Below are positions 25,318 through 34,143 of a DNA stretch of 46,440 nucleotides, one piece after another; within the stretch, counting starts at the first letter, position 1; each line of letters starts with the position of its first letter. The translations under genes and the position numbers were made by a program. The notes under the pieces were generated by a model that did not search any database, was not told where the DNA came from, and saw nothing but the letters and a program-made list of their open reading frames with translations. Source of the DNA: Akkermansiaceae bacterium (GTDB lineage: Bacteria; Verrucomicrobiota; Verrucomicrobiia; Verrucomicrobiales; Akkermansiaceae); NCBI GenBank assembly GCA_023253625.1, contig JALRFY010000165.1, positions 1 through 46,440 on the forward strand, read 5' to 3'.

Positions 25318-26557
25318 GGGAGTGCGGAATCATGGGTTTGAGATAGCCACGGGAAATGATCCTGCGGACTGTGCCGAACGTGGAACGGATCTTGTGGGCG
25401 AGCGGAATTCGCAGCCATTGCCGGAACATTCCGTATCCGGAGTGACGAGGTGTGGGCAGGCCGAGCAGGCGCATGCACATCAACCTGCCCCAGACCGCTC
25501 CTTTCTTGTTGAGCAGGTTGCGCTGGGACCCGACGACGCGTTCCACCGAGGATGGAACCAGGGCGAGATAACCGTCAGACATGGCTCCTTGGATCAAGCG
25601 CCGCCCGGCTTCGCTGCGTACCACGACGAGTGAAGAGCCTTGCTCGCCGGCGCGGACCTCGCGGTACCATGGATCGCCACATGATATGTCCGCATGCTCG
25701 CCGCAGCCATCCGGCCAGATGTGTGTGGACCATGGGCGATATGCCTGCACGAAGTTCCAGGATTCGGCATAAGTCATTTCCAATGCGGGTTCGTTTTCGC
25801 CCTTGAGCCATGCGGTGAACATGCCCGGCCAGCCTCGCCCGCGATAGCGCACTCGATCGACTTGCACCGGATCCAGCCCCTTGGCTCGCAACAGCTCGAT
25901 GGTGCCGCGGGTGGCTGGCGATCCGGCGCAGAAAAACGAGAGGGTGATGCCGAGCTTGCGGTCGAGCTCCGGACGCAGTGCGCGGGCCTTGCGGGCGGCG
26001 GCGATTTCCGACGGCTGGCCGATGAGCACACACGGGCCGGGCGCATTCTCGATCTCGTGCAGATTTTCGCATACCGTGGCCGGTGCGTAGCGTGATCCCG
26101 TGGCGGCGAGCAGCTCAGGGTAGGAGCGGCTCATCACCGTGCGGTTGTGCAGCGGGTTTCCGGGATCCGAAGACACCTGCAGAACCCCGTGCATGCCCGC
26201 CCGCTCCAAGGCGTATCGGGCCAATGCCGTCAGGACGCCACCGGAAGATCCATTGAAGCGGGTATCGGGATCGGTGGCGTGTCCTTCCCATACCTCCATC
26301 ACCGGTCCCACGCCTGCCGCGATGCCACCGAGCCGGTCCGCGTTTCGCATTCCGTCATCATGGCGTGTTTCCAGTCCCGGGCAAACCTTCAGGGCATCGC
26401 GCAGCCCGGCATCGTCGCATGCCCCCGTTTTGACAGGGCGGAATCCATGGTCGGGATCCTCAACCATACGCAAGGCGCCATGTGAGGCGTAGGCACATGC
26501 ACCGCAGCCGAGGCAAAGGCGCCAGGCCATCATGTCATCGATATTTTTCACCTTCAT
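25310..26557 (-). CDS. Coenzyme F420 hydrogenase/dehydrogenase beta subunit (FrhB) family protein
   Basis: A 415-residue protein with an N-terminal iron-sulphur motif CLGCGAC (Cys15, Cys18, Cys21) and a later CPG cysteine, enough for one 4Fe-4S cluster. The FrhB-like body has FNGSSGGVLTALARYALE and a TGSRYAPATVCENLHEIE segment. The usual G-x-PC-x motif reads GQPSEI, so its cysteine is replaced by serine. Such proteins are common next to polysaccharide pyruvyl transferases, as here (4 bases downstream), but their role is not established; F420 or flavin redox chemistry on a sugar is speculative. ATG 26557 was chosen since earlier codons lie in the neighbour. Confidence 0.8.
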   Translation of the reverse strand: MKVKNIDDMMAWRLCLGCGACAYASHGALRMVEDPDHGFRPVKTGACDDAGLRDALKVCPGLETRHDDGMRNADRLGGIAAGVGPVMEVWEGHATDPDTRFNGSSGGVLTALARYALERAGMHGVLQVSSDPGNPLHNRTVMSRSYPELLAATGSRYAPATVCENLHEIENAPGPCVLIGQPSEIAAARKARALRPELDRKLGITLSFFCAGSPATRGTIELLRAKGLDPVQVDRVRYRGRGWPGMFTAWLKGENEPALEMTYAESWNFVQAYRPWSTHIWPDGCGEHADISCGDPWYREVRAGEQGSSLVVVRSEAGRRLIQGAMSDGYLALVPSSVERVVGSQRNLLNKKGAVWGRLMCMRLLGLPTPRHSGYGMFRQWLRIPLAHKIRSTFGTVRRIISRGYLKPMIPHSHE

Positions 26558-26561
26558 GACT

Positions 26562-27878
26562 TTACTGATGTGGCCCGCTTGCGGCTTGTTCTGCCAGCCC
26601 GGCGAAGATTCCATCGAGCCGCACCCGTGCTTCGTCCGCCCGGGCCATCAAAATTCCACGGATCTCCTCCCTTCGGCGGAACAATTCCAGTGTCCTGCGG
26701 ACCGCCTGCGCTGTTTCCGACTTCCTTGCCTCCACCACCCATTCCTCCATGCCGACGGATTCGAACACGCCATGGAACTTCATGCTGTAGGCCATGCCGA
26801 CACATGGAATCCCCTGCGAGAGCGCTGCGATGCAGGAATGCATTCTGGAGCCGATGAAGAATCCGCACATGCCAATTACGCCCTTGACTTCGTGCGGACC
26901 GAACTCGCCGGTCACGATGCGGATGCGGCCTGCGGGCAATGCCGCGCGTAGTGCCTCAGAGGCTTCGAGATCGCTCTCGACATCGCCCTTGCCGGCATAT
27001 GTGTGGGGGATCAGCCAGATCTCGCCACTCTGTTCCTTCAGCAACGCAAGCAGCAGCTGTGTCAGATACGCGGGATAATCCAACTTGAGGCCGAACATGT
27101 TGTCCCGCGAATAACCACCATGGAACATCAGTCCGTTCACATTGACCCCGATGGAAGGGCTGCATGAAATGCCGCGGGCGGGCGGATCGAGGGGGATCCC
27201 GGCTGGCAGTGTGGCACTCAGGGAAAATGCCATGTCAGGACTCAACAGGACCCGCCGCTTCGGCCCGGCCAGCTCCGCGGCGATGCCATGGCTTGTTTTG
27301 TCCCTTGCCATGATGATTGCCGAGCGCTTCAGCAAAAAGCGCGCCATGCATCTGGCGAGCGGGCTTTTGAAAGGACCATAGGTCTGCGGAAGCTGGATCA
27401 AAGTGCCCTTCACCAGCAGGGCCGACCATGCGGCGAGACAACCGATGGCGAAGCGTTTAAAGCCATAGATATCGCTGAAACTGTCGCCGCCCCGGACATC
27501 GGCCGTCATGTCGCAGCTTTCGATTGCGGCGATGAATGGTGTCGCCCTGGAAATGGATGCGCGCAATGCGGGCAGCGGCATGCAGCGGTAAAGCATCGCC
27601 ATCGCGGTGATCCACAGCAGGTGATCGCATGGGCGCGATTTCGGGGACATCCGGAAATTCACCACTGGAACCGTCACAACGCCCGCAGTAGTGCGGAAGA
27701 GAAGGTTTTCCCTGCGATCGTGTCCCGCCAGCAGAATCACCTTTGTCCCGTGCACGGAGTTCGTGCAGAGGTTGACCACCGAGGCAGCCAATGCCTGTAC
27801 GCCTTGGTTGCGCGAGCTGGCCGGGATGCCCAGCAGGCCGAGGCGGATGGGGGGCGGGTGTTGTCCGGCTGGTGTCAT
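26562..27878 (-). CDS. Polysaccharide pyruvyl transferase family protein
   Basis: A 438-residue enzyme expected to place a pyruvyl ketal, from phosphoenolpyruvate, on a sugar of the repeat unit. Family features: IRLGLLGIPASSRNQGVQAL at the N-terminus, RGGDSFSDIYG (GGDxF motif), and the C-terminal FIGSRMHSCIAALSQGIPCV followed by GMAYSMKFHG. Pyruvyl ketals add negative charge and in some bacteria anchor S-layer proteins. The start overlaps the O-antigen polymerase-like gene by ATGA (27875-27878). A cytoplasmic enzyme with no signal peptide. The acceptor sugar cannot be told from sequence. Confidence 0.9.
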   Translation of the reverse strand: MTPAGQHPPPIRLGLLGIPASSRNQGVQALAASVVNLCTNSVHGTKVILLAGHDRRENLLFRTTAGVVTVPVVNFRMSPKSRPCDHLLWITAMAMLYRCMPLPALRASISRATPFIAAIESCDMTADVRGGDSFSDIYGFKRFAIGCLAAWSALLVKGTLIQLPQTYGPFKSPLARCMARFLLKRSAIIMARDKTSHGIAAELAGPKRRVLLSPDMAFSLSATLPAGIPLDPPARGISCSPSIGVNVNGLMFHGGYSRDNMFGLKLDYPAYLTQLLLALLKEQSGEIWLIPHTYAGKGDVESDLEASEALRAALPAGRIRIVTGEFGPHEVKGVIGMCGFFIGSRMHSCIAALSQGIPCVGMAYSMKFHGVFESVGMEEWVVEARKSETAQAVRRTLELFRRREEIRGILMARADEARVRLDGIFAGLAEQAASGPHQ

Positions 27879-29245
27879 GGTGGGCAGAAAGTTCGCTGTT
27901 CGCAGATGGGGTGGATGGTCCGAAATCCGGCGGCACCGCAGCCTGCCGCATGCGCCTCCCCGCAGTCTTCCAGGGCAGGGGCCTCCTCGTTTCCGTCATC
28001 CTCTTGCGTTGAGTGGAATTTCAGGGAGGTGACCGCGGCAAGGCACAGGAAAAAGAAAATATATGACTGGTCGAAATAAGAGACCGACAGCGCGGTGGCG
28101 GTGTGCGCGAACAATGCCGATCCGATGCACCATGTGATGAACCTCTCCCGCCCGGCGGCCGGCGGGAGCGAGGAAAGAATGGCACCGATGTGGCGGAAAC
28201 CGGTGACAATCATAGCGAGGAAGAGAACCACCACGAGGATCCCGCCCCACACGCCCATTTGCAGGTAGTAGTTGGTGATATCACAGTGATCCGGGCTCCA
28301 AGTGACGCCGGTCGGCATCCAGTGGCGGGTGAAATTGGTGCCTGCCAGCCACCATTCGTCGAAATGTGCGATCGCGGATTCGATCAACTGGGCACGGTGC
28401 CAGCCGGTGCTGCTGCCCGTGAGGTCGATCGCGGCGATGACGTAATATGCCGGCCGGTTCATCAGCAGCTCGAGCAGCAGGTAGCCGGCCACGCATCCCC
28501 ATCTGACGAGCGCGGTCCATTCGCGGCGGAACCAGAGGAAAAGCGTGCCACCTGCGAAAATCAGACTCATCAGCGGGCCGCTCGAATTGCTGGCACCCAC
28601 CATCAGCAGACACGACGCCATACCCACCATCGAGGTGAGCCGGTGTTCATTCCATAACGACAGCATGAGAGGAAATGTCGCGGCTCCCACGCTGCCGGCG
28701 AGGATGGCGTGGGCGAACGGCCCCGCCGCGCGGAATTTTCCCTCCCGCTCCAGGATCACCGCGCCAAAAACCGAGAACAGATTGCGGCCGGTGATGTGTT
28801 CCGAGACCATTTCCAGGGCGATCGGTGCCAGTAGCCATGCCATCAGTTTGAAAATGCCCGTCAATTCGTCGTGGTTGGCGCAGAACACGCGTATCAGGAA
28901 ATAGATGCCTCCGATGTTGAAAGCCTGGCCGAAGTTGAACACCCATGGTGCCCTGCCGCCGGGGTGGAGCGCGCTGCTAGCCACCATGCAGGCCATCCAG
29001 GCGATCACCAGTTTGTCCATGCCGTCGAATCCGCCGGCGATTCCCTCGCGTCGCACGATGACGCGCAGGAAGCCCACCGCCACCAGGATGCGGATCACCG
29101 TGAGGGTGATCGGGCCGATGTCGATGCGTTGTGTCACTGTCATGTAGCAACAACCCACCAGCAGTGGCAGCAAGGCCATGTTGCGTGGCAGAATGAGCAG
29201 TGCCGCCGCGTTGACCGCGAGGAATATGAAAGTCAGCAGGGTCAT
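27875..29245 (-). CDS. O-antigen ligase/polymerase family membrane protein (Wzy/WaaL-like)
   Basis: A 456-residue inner-membrane protein with roughly ten to eleven hydrophobic segments, beginning MTLLTFIFLAVNAAALLILP. A long periplasmic loop (about residues 280-345, with RAQLIESAIAHFDEWWLAGT) is followed by DITNYYLQMGVWGGILVVVL, the H/D-N-x-Y-L pattern of O-antigen ligases and polymerases. The C-terminal 50 residues are soluble and cysteine-rich, unusual for the family. It would polymerise repeat units or transfer the glycan to an acceptor in the periplasm. The ATG at 29245 is preceded by a C-rich 104-base gap; the longer frame upstream has no homology signal. Confidence 0.85.
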   Translation of the reverse strand: MTLLTFIFLAVNAAALLILPRNMALLPLLVGCCYMTVTQRIDIGPITLTVIRILVAVGFLRVIVRREGIAGGFDGMDKLVIAWMACMVASSALHPGGRAPWVFNFGQAFNIGGIYFLIRVFCANHDELTGIFKLMAWLLAPIALEMVSEHITGRNLFSVFGAVILEREGKFRAAGPFAHAILAGSVGAATFPLMLSLWNEHRLTSMVGMASCLLMVGASNSSGPLMSLIFAGGTLFLWFRREWTALVRWGCVAGYLLLELLMNRPAYYVIAAIDLTGSSTGWHRAQLIESAIAHFDEWWLAGTNFTRHWMPTGVTWSPDHCDITNYYLQMGVWGGILVVVLFLAMIVTGFRHIGAILSSLPPAAGRERFITWCIGSALFAHTATALSVSYFDQSYIFFFLCLAAVTSLKFHSTQEDDGNEEAPALEDCGEAHAAGCGAAGFRTIHPICEQRTFCPP

Positions 29246-29349
29246 GCGGCGGCAATGCGGGGGGTGGGGGGATTCAAGCTGGCTGCAGGCTGAGCCGGCG
29301 ATGGGCGTGTTCGTATGGCGGCCCGCTTGGGGGCAGGGGCCGCGGTATG

Positions 29350-30786
29350 TCACTTGTCCTCGCCAAAGCCCGTCGGAGTGGCTGGCTTGCTGGTCGGAGG
29401 TGGCTGTTTGCCGCCCGGACCGGCACCCAGATCACGGTATTGGGACATCATCTGGATGACGAAGGAGTTCATCGCATTCGGCAGGCCGGAATACTGGCCG
29501 TTCTTCTCGATGTTCCAGAACCGGTCCTGATAGAGAAAGAACGGCTCCCAATTCCAAACGGCGCGTCCTCCGGTGGTCAGCAGGATGGCAAGGAAGTTAC
29601 CCATCACCGGGCCACCATTGCTGTGACGGTAGAGGATGTCCCAGTTGGAGCCGTCGCGCGATGGGTTCGAGCTGTGTTTCTCGCCCCATTCCGGCATGCC
29701 CACATGTTCCTGGCGGTAGGTTTCGCGCACCCTTCCATCGGCGGTATACATCTGGCGGCCCACATCGGATTGCTGGACGATGAATGTCTGGCGGTCTTCA
29801 TGGAAAACGAAGTTTTGGCCGCCATCAGCCCACTTCAGGAGTTCCGGATCCTTCAGGGCGCAAGCGGCGAGCACCAGAGGTGCCTTGCGCCCTACATTGA
29901 GCCCGCCGTTGTCCATGAACACGGTGCCTGCCTTGACCGATCCATGGATATCGATTCCGTATTGCACCAGGCGGATGTAGAGATTGCGCTTCTGTGCGTT
30001 GCTGTAATTCAAGTGAAGCGATAACATGGCGTCACCCAACTGGTGGGCCTGGTCCCTGCCATATTCAGGCATGTTGTCCTGTGGTGAGATATATCGGCTG
30101 GGCGAATTGTCCATCTGGCAGAACCAGGGCCGTTGCAAATACCCCTCCACCGTGGCAAGTGGCGGAGTGGACGAGACCGGGGAAAGCGATTTCAGGATCG
30201 AGTAGTCGAGCTGGCTTTCCGTCCAGCGGGAGCTTTTGTCCGTGCCCATGACTGGCGGCCGGAAGGCACCGGCGGGCGGGGCCTGGCTGACGACGGTGAG
30301 GACGGCACCTACGAGTAGTTGCGGGCGGGTGGCCGCACTGCCCGCGATGGATTTCGATACGGTGGAAACCACTGATCCGGTGCTGACCAGAAGTGGCGAG
30401 CCGGTGGCGGATGGTGCCACATTGCCGGTGTAAAAAGCGCCATAGTGGGTGATGGAGCTGTCATATCCCTGGCCGTAGCCTTTGGCGGGATTGACCATCG
30501 TGCCGTTGCGCGTCCAGCCATTGGCATCCCTGGTGCTCGCAGGGGTGATGCTGGTGATGGTGACGGGGCCGACCACCCACCAATCCCCGTTGCAGTATTG
30601 GCCGACTTGGCGGTCTTCGCTCCATTTCCATGTGAACCCATATTGGAATACCGAGGTGGCGGCGGGTGCGGCGGGTGCCAGGAATCCCAAGGCGACGGCT
30701 ACCGCAAGCCGGGTGGCATGTCTGCCGCAGGTCCGTGGGACAAGGGCCGCAATTGCGCAAAATCTGTATGAAGGCATGGAGTTCAT
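29350..30786 (-). CDS. Secreted protein of unknown function
   Basis: About 478 residues. The N-terminus has a basic stretch followed by LAVAVALGFLAPAAPAATS, a likely Sec signal peptide, so the mature protein is periplasmic or extracellular. Domains I can see: an N-terminal beta-rich part (GQYCNGDWWVVGPVTITSIT) and a helical C-terminal half with aromatic-rich repeats (NGGLNVGRKAPLVLAACALK, WNWEPFFLYQDRFW) that faintly recalls alpha-toroid polysaccharide lyases. That resemblance is weak and no catalytic residues can be assigned. ATG 30786, 30777 or 30819 could be the start; 30786 gives the most regular signal peptide. A low-complexity Pro/Thr tail ends the protein. It may trim or bind the polymer, by context only. 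Confidence 0.65.
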   Translation of the reverse strand: MNSMPSYRFCAIAALVPRTCGRHATRLAVAVALGFLAPAAPAATSVFQYGFTWKWSEDRQVGQYCNGDWWVVGPVTITSITPASTRDANGWTRNGTMVNPAKGYGQGYDSSITHYGAFYTGNVAPSATGSPLLVSTGSVVSTVSKSIAGSAATRPQLLVGAVLTVVSQAPPAGAFRPPVMGTDKSSRWTESQLDYSILKSLSPVSSTPPLATVEGYLQRPWFCQMDNSPSRYISPQDNMPEYGRDQAHQLGDAMLSLHLNYSNAQKRNLYIRLVQYGIDIHGSVKAGTVFMDNGGLNVGRKAPLVLAACALKDPELLKWADGGQNFVFHEDRQTFIVQQSDVGRQMYTADGRVRETYRQEHVGMPEWGEKHSSNPSRDGSNWDILYRHSNGGPVMGNFLAILLTTGGRAVWNWEPFFLYQDRFWNIEKNGQYSGLPNAMNSFVIQMMSQYRDLGAGPGGKQPPPTSKPATPTGFGEDK

Positions 30787-30819
30787 CGCGCTGGAGTGGT
30801 TGGGTTGAAATTCGGGCAA

Positions 30820-30888
30820 TGCTGTTACGGTGCAATCGAATTGGTGCTATAATTTTATATAAAAATAATAAAATCGGGAGGATGCAAT
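30820..30888 (-). promoter_or_regulatory. AT-rich gap, possible internal promoter
   Basis: A short AT-rich stretch between the PIG-L gene stop and the secreted-protein gene. On the minus strand it reads a TTGCAT (about 30893-30888) and then a run of TATAT/TAAAAT, compatible with a sigma-70 type promoter, but the exact -10 is ambiguous. It is one of the few non-coding gaps inside the locus. Confidence 0.3.
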
Positions 30889-32433
30889 TTATTTCCGGAA
30901 TCGCGCGGATTCGGTTTGATCGAGGTTTGTGCTGGCGTACCGCAGGGCCGTCACCAAGTGGTCCATGGTGGCAACGGGAAGGGGAGCGGCATGGGCGAGG
31001 CAAATGCGAAGCCATGGAATGGCGTCTCTGTGGCGGTGGCCGGTGAACAGAATCGTGGGGCGGGATGGCAGGAACCAGCTTCGCAACAAGCGGCGTATCC
31101 ATCCCTTGGCCATGCCTTTGACCGGCCGGATTCGGATTCGCGCGGACGTCAGGGCGCGTGTTTCCCAGCAGGCGTCCTCCGTCATGTGCACATCGAAGAT
31201 GGCCTCCGGGAATCGCTCCAGCAGGCATTCCATGTGTTCCTTCCAGCGCCCGACGCCCATTGGGCAGAGGATGGCAATGTGTTTCGCGGCGCGGTGTTTT
31301 GGATACCAGTTGGCGAGCCTGGCTCGCAGCTCGATGACATGCCTTTTTTCGGAATAGAGTTCGAAGGGGTCGAGGTGGCCGGGCAGGCGCTTGAGTTTCA
31401 CGGTGACTTCACCTGAGCCGCCGCCAATCCCGGAGGCCAGGTGCGCGGTGGCCACCACCTTGGGACGCATGTAGCTCATTTTGAACTGCGAGGCGAAAAC
31501 CGAAATGAGGCGCAGCTTGGCGGGCATCACATCCTTCAACTCATGGACGACGCGCTCGGTTTCCGCGCCGGCAGCTTCCAGTGCCGTCAATAGTTGGTCG
31601 GTATGCCGCGGAAAGGTCATGGCATAGGGCACATCCTGATACATCCGGACCTCGAAATGCAAGCCAGCCGCCGCAGCGTGGATCAGTGCGCTCAGGCACG
31701 CGTTGCGGGTCATCTCGTGATCGGCACTGCATCCCACGCCCAGCGGAATCCATATCTCCCTGGCTTCGGTCTGGCCCAGCAATTTTCCGATCTGGGCGGT
31801 GGCTGAAGCGAGTTCCCTGTCGGTGGCCGGAAGGTTGATGAAGGCGGCGATCGCGCGGCGGTTTTTCCGGAACCACTCCGGCGTCCATTTTCCCGGATGA
31901 TAGCGCAGCGGCGCATCGAGTCCGTCGAGCACGATGTGTCCGCCGTCCAGCAACCTCATCGCGAGTTCCGACTCCCGGCGGCGCAGATGGGTCACCATAT
32001 CCACATCAAAGTAGTCGCGCCCGATTTTCTGGTAGCTGGTGAAATTGGAGTGTCCGGCCACGGTGGCCACGGTGAAATTGCATGTTTCGCGGTGTTTCCA
32101 CATCAGCCCGCCGATGCTCAATATCGCATCATCCATGTGGGGCTCGATGATGAGGATTTTCCTGCGTCCGGAGTTCGGACGACGGGCTTCGGCGAGTTCG
32201 ATCGCCCCGGATTCGTGGAGCTTCTCAAGACAGGCTGCGGCACCGGGAATCCGTTCACATAGTGCGGAAACCGGAGTGATGTCATCAACAGCGTTCCAGA
32301 CCGCCGCTTCGTCCCCGTCGAGTTTCAGCGACGGCCGCCGTGATATCAGGAAATACAGCTTGCCGTCCCGCAATTGGAAATGCGGACGCTTGAGCGGTAT
32401 CCGGGATTCGGACTCGTTTTTCATCGTTCGCAT
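30889..32433 (-). CDS. PIG-L/LmbE family deacetylase with N-terminal PqqD-like and C-terminal extra domains
   Basis: A 514-residue protein in three parts. Residues 18-80 (FQLRDGKLYFLISRRPSLKL, then an aspartate/alanine-rich helix) look like a small PqqD-like winged-helix domain. Residues 92-330 carry the PIG-L metal-binding motif EPHMDDA (97-103) and the later SADHEMTRN segment; the family removes N-acetyl groups from GlcNAc-type substrates. Residues 380-514 form an unassigned domain that may be a small nucleotide- or sugar-binding fold. No signal peptide, so action on a cytoplasmic precursor is likely. The PqqD-like assignment is tentative. ATG 32424 is an alternative start. Confidence 0.75.
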   Translation of the reverse strand: MRTMKNESESRIPLKRPHFQLRDGKLYFLISRRPSLKLDGDEAAVWNAVDDITPVSALCERIPGAAACLEKLHESGAIELAEARRPNSGRRKILIIEPHMDDAILSIGGLMWKHRETCNFTVATVAGHSNFTSYQKIGRDYFDVDMVTHLRRRESELAMRLLDGGHIVLDGLDAPLRYHPGKWTPEWFRKNRRAIAAFINLPATDRELASATAQIGKLLGQTEAREIWIPLGVGCSADHEMTRNACLSALIHAAAAGLHFEVRMYQDVPYAMTFPRHTDQLLTALEAAGAETERVVHELKDVMPAKLRLISVFASQFKMSYMRPKVVATAHLASGIGGGSGEVTVKLKRLPGHLDPFELYSEKRHVIELRARLANWYPKHRAAKHIAILCPMGVGRWKEHMECLLERFPEAIFDVHMTEDACWETRALTSARIRIRPVKGMAKGWIRRLLRSWFLPSRPTILFTGHRHRDAIPWLRICLAHAAPLPVATMDHLVTALRYASTNLDQTESARFRK

Positions 32434-32445
32434 GGGGTTGTCATA

Positions 32446-33420
32446 TCAGCCTTCGTCACTGTTCACCTGTTTCCAGCCGTCGCGCCATTCATTGCGGCGC
32501 CGGAAGACCGCGCTCCAGACGTCATTGCGGCTGTCGCGTCCAGCACCCTTGCGTTCGGGGGGGCGGAGTAACCTGCTGCCGGCCGCCCGGATGCCGGCGG
32601 TTGCGACCAGCATCCAGCGCCCGAGGACTGCCGCGGACGGCTTCCAATGTTCCCTTATGACCGTCGCGCGGCCTTTCAGGACCTTGACCAGCTTGTCCTC
32701 GCTGGAAGGCTCGGAGCCGCCGCCGTAATGAATGATGGTCGCCTTGGGCGTGATTCTCGGGCGCGCACCCAGTTTTCTCGCCCGCAGGCACAAATCGACT
32801 TCGTCACCATACATGTAAAACGTCGGATCAAATCCTCCCAGTCGTTCCCAAAGCGCCATGTCGATCATCAGAAAACACCCCACCACGATGTCCACCTCGC
32901 GCTCCTCGGACAGGTCGTCCCACTTGTGGATCGACTCGGGATTGAGGCATTTTGATTCCGGAAACAGCCATGTCAGACCGAAGCCGCGGCAGATGCTGCT
33001 CCACAGGGTCATGTCATTCCAACAGGACGCGTTGATCGTGCCGTCCGGAAAAACCGCGCGCCCTCCCCAGACCTGTGCCTCGGCTGTGGCGTCGGCGAAT
33101 TCGAGCAGCCGGTCGATCGCGCCGTCGAGAATGACGGTGTCCGGATTGAGCAGGAGCAACCTCTTGCCGCGTGCCATGGCGGCGGCGGCGTTGTTGCCGC
33201 CTGCGAATCCGAGGTTGTCCATGGATGCATGCACCCTCACCTGCGGGAAGCGCGCGCGTATGGCCTCGGCCGATCCGTCCTGCGAGCGGTTGTCCAGCAC
33301 GATGACCTCGAACGAATGCTCCCGCGTCTGCTCGAAAACCGACTCGATGCAGGCCAGCGTCATCTCCCGTGTGTTGTAGGAAATGATCAGGATCGATACT
33401 GCCGGGGATGTGTTTGGCAT
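32446..33420 (-). CDS. Family 2 glycosyltransferase (rhamnosyltransferase-like)
   Basis: A 324-residue GT2 protein: VSILIISYNTREMTLACIES, VIVLDNRSQDGS, NLGFAGGNNAAAAMARG, LLLLNPDTVI and GGFDPTFYMYGDEVDLCLRA. This set is typical of WbbL-type enzymes, many of which are rhamnosyltransferases; with a full dTDP-rhamnose pathway in the locus that is a reasonable guess. The ED (GDEVDLC) motif is intact. It lies 9 bases after the deacetylase gene. The basic tail after about residue 285 may bind the membrane surface. Confidence 0.87.
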   Translation of the reverse strand: MPNTSPAVSILIISYNTREMTLACIESVFEQTREHSFEVIVLDNRSQDGSAEAIRARFPQVRVHASMDNLGFAGGNNAAAAMARGKRLLLLNPDTVILDGAIDRLLEFADATAEAQVWGGRAVFPDGTINASCWNDMTLWSSICRGFGLTWLFPESKCLNPESIHKWDDLSEEREVDIVVGCFLMIDMALWERLGGFDPTFYMYGDEVDLCLRARKLGARPRITPKATIIHYGGGSEPSSEDKLVKVLKGRATVIREHWKPSAAVLGRWMLVATAGIRAAGSRLLRPPERKGAGRDSRNDVWSAVFRRRNEWRDGWKQVNSDEG

Positions 33421-33429
33421 ATTGATATA

Positions 33430-34143
33430 TCAATTTGCGGGAAAATGAATTCCCGGGGTTTGTCGCGCCCGCAGGTTGGCGATGGGGCGGGGCCGGTTTG
33501 CCTTGGCCATGACGCGCAGGCGGTCGATTGCATGGCGGGCGAGGCGGGGTGATGCAGTGAGAATGCGCTCCAGTTGCGCCGGGGGGGTCGAGCGCCTGAC
33601 CGTGGTCCGCGGCTTGATCCACCATCCGGCCGCGCATTCGCCGCCATCGCTGGTGAACACGGATTGATATCCGGCCTTTTTCAAGGCGCGCAATACCCGG
33701 CGGTCGTAATCGCCGAACGGGCAGGCAGCGCAATCCACATTTCTGCCGAGCAGGTCTTCCAGCCGCTTCCGGCTGCCGGCCGTTTCATCCTGCAAGCGGC
33801 CGTCATCCAGGCATCGCCATGGCAGGTGGCGCACGCCGTGGCTGCCGATGGCCATGCCCTGACCGGCCAGTTCCCGGATCCGCCCGGCATCCAGGAAACC
33901 AGGCATGCCCACGCGGCCGGAGCAGACGAAAAACATGGCCTTCATGCACCGGCGGAGAAGTGCCGGAAGTGCGATCGCATGATCGGATGCGTTGCCGTCA
34001 TCGAAGGTGATGAGAATGCGATCATCCCCCATCACGCGATCGAGGATATTTTCGAAACAGGGCAAATCCAGCCAGCAATCGGCCTCGCCTGCATCGATGC
34101 CGTGCGGCACCGGCCCCAGTCCATGGAAATTCAATATGATCAT
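33430..34143 (-). CDS. Polysaccharide deacetylase (NodB-type), no signal peptide
   Basis: A 237-residue metal-dependent deacetylase. Motif 1 is LITFDDGNASD with Asp48-Asp49, motif 2 is SHGVRH with His102 and His106, and CPFGDYDRRVLRALKKAGY is in the motif 3/4 region. All residues expected for a working carbohydrate esterase 4 domain are present. There is no signal peptide or membrane segment, so it probably deacetylates a lipid-linked intermediate in the cytoplasm, not a finished polymer. The ATG at 34143 overlaps the upstream GT2 stop (ATGA); the open frame extends upstream only inside the GT gene. Confidence 0.86.
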   Translation of the reverse strand: MIILNFHGLGPVPHGIDAGEADCWLDLPCFENILDRVMGDDRILITFDDGNASDHAIALPALLRRCMKAMFFVCSGRVGMPGFLDAGRIRELAGQGMAIGSHGVRHLPWRCLDDGRLQDETAGSRKRLEDLLGRNVDCAACPFGDYDRRVLRALKKAGYQSVFTSDGGECAAGWWIKPRTTVRRSTPPAQLERILTASPRLARHAIDRLRVMAKANRPRPIANLRARQTPGIHFPAN

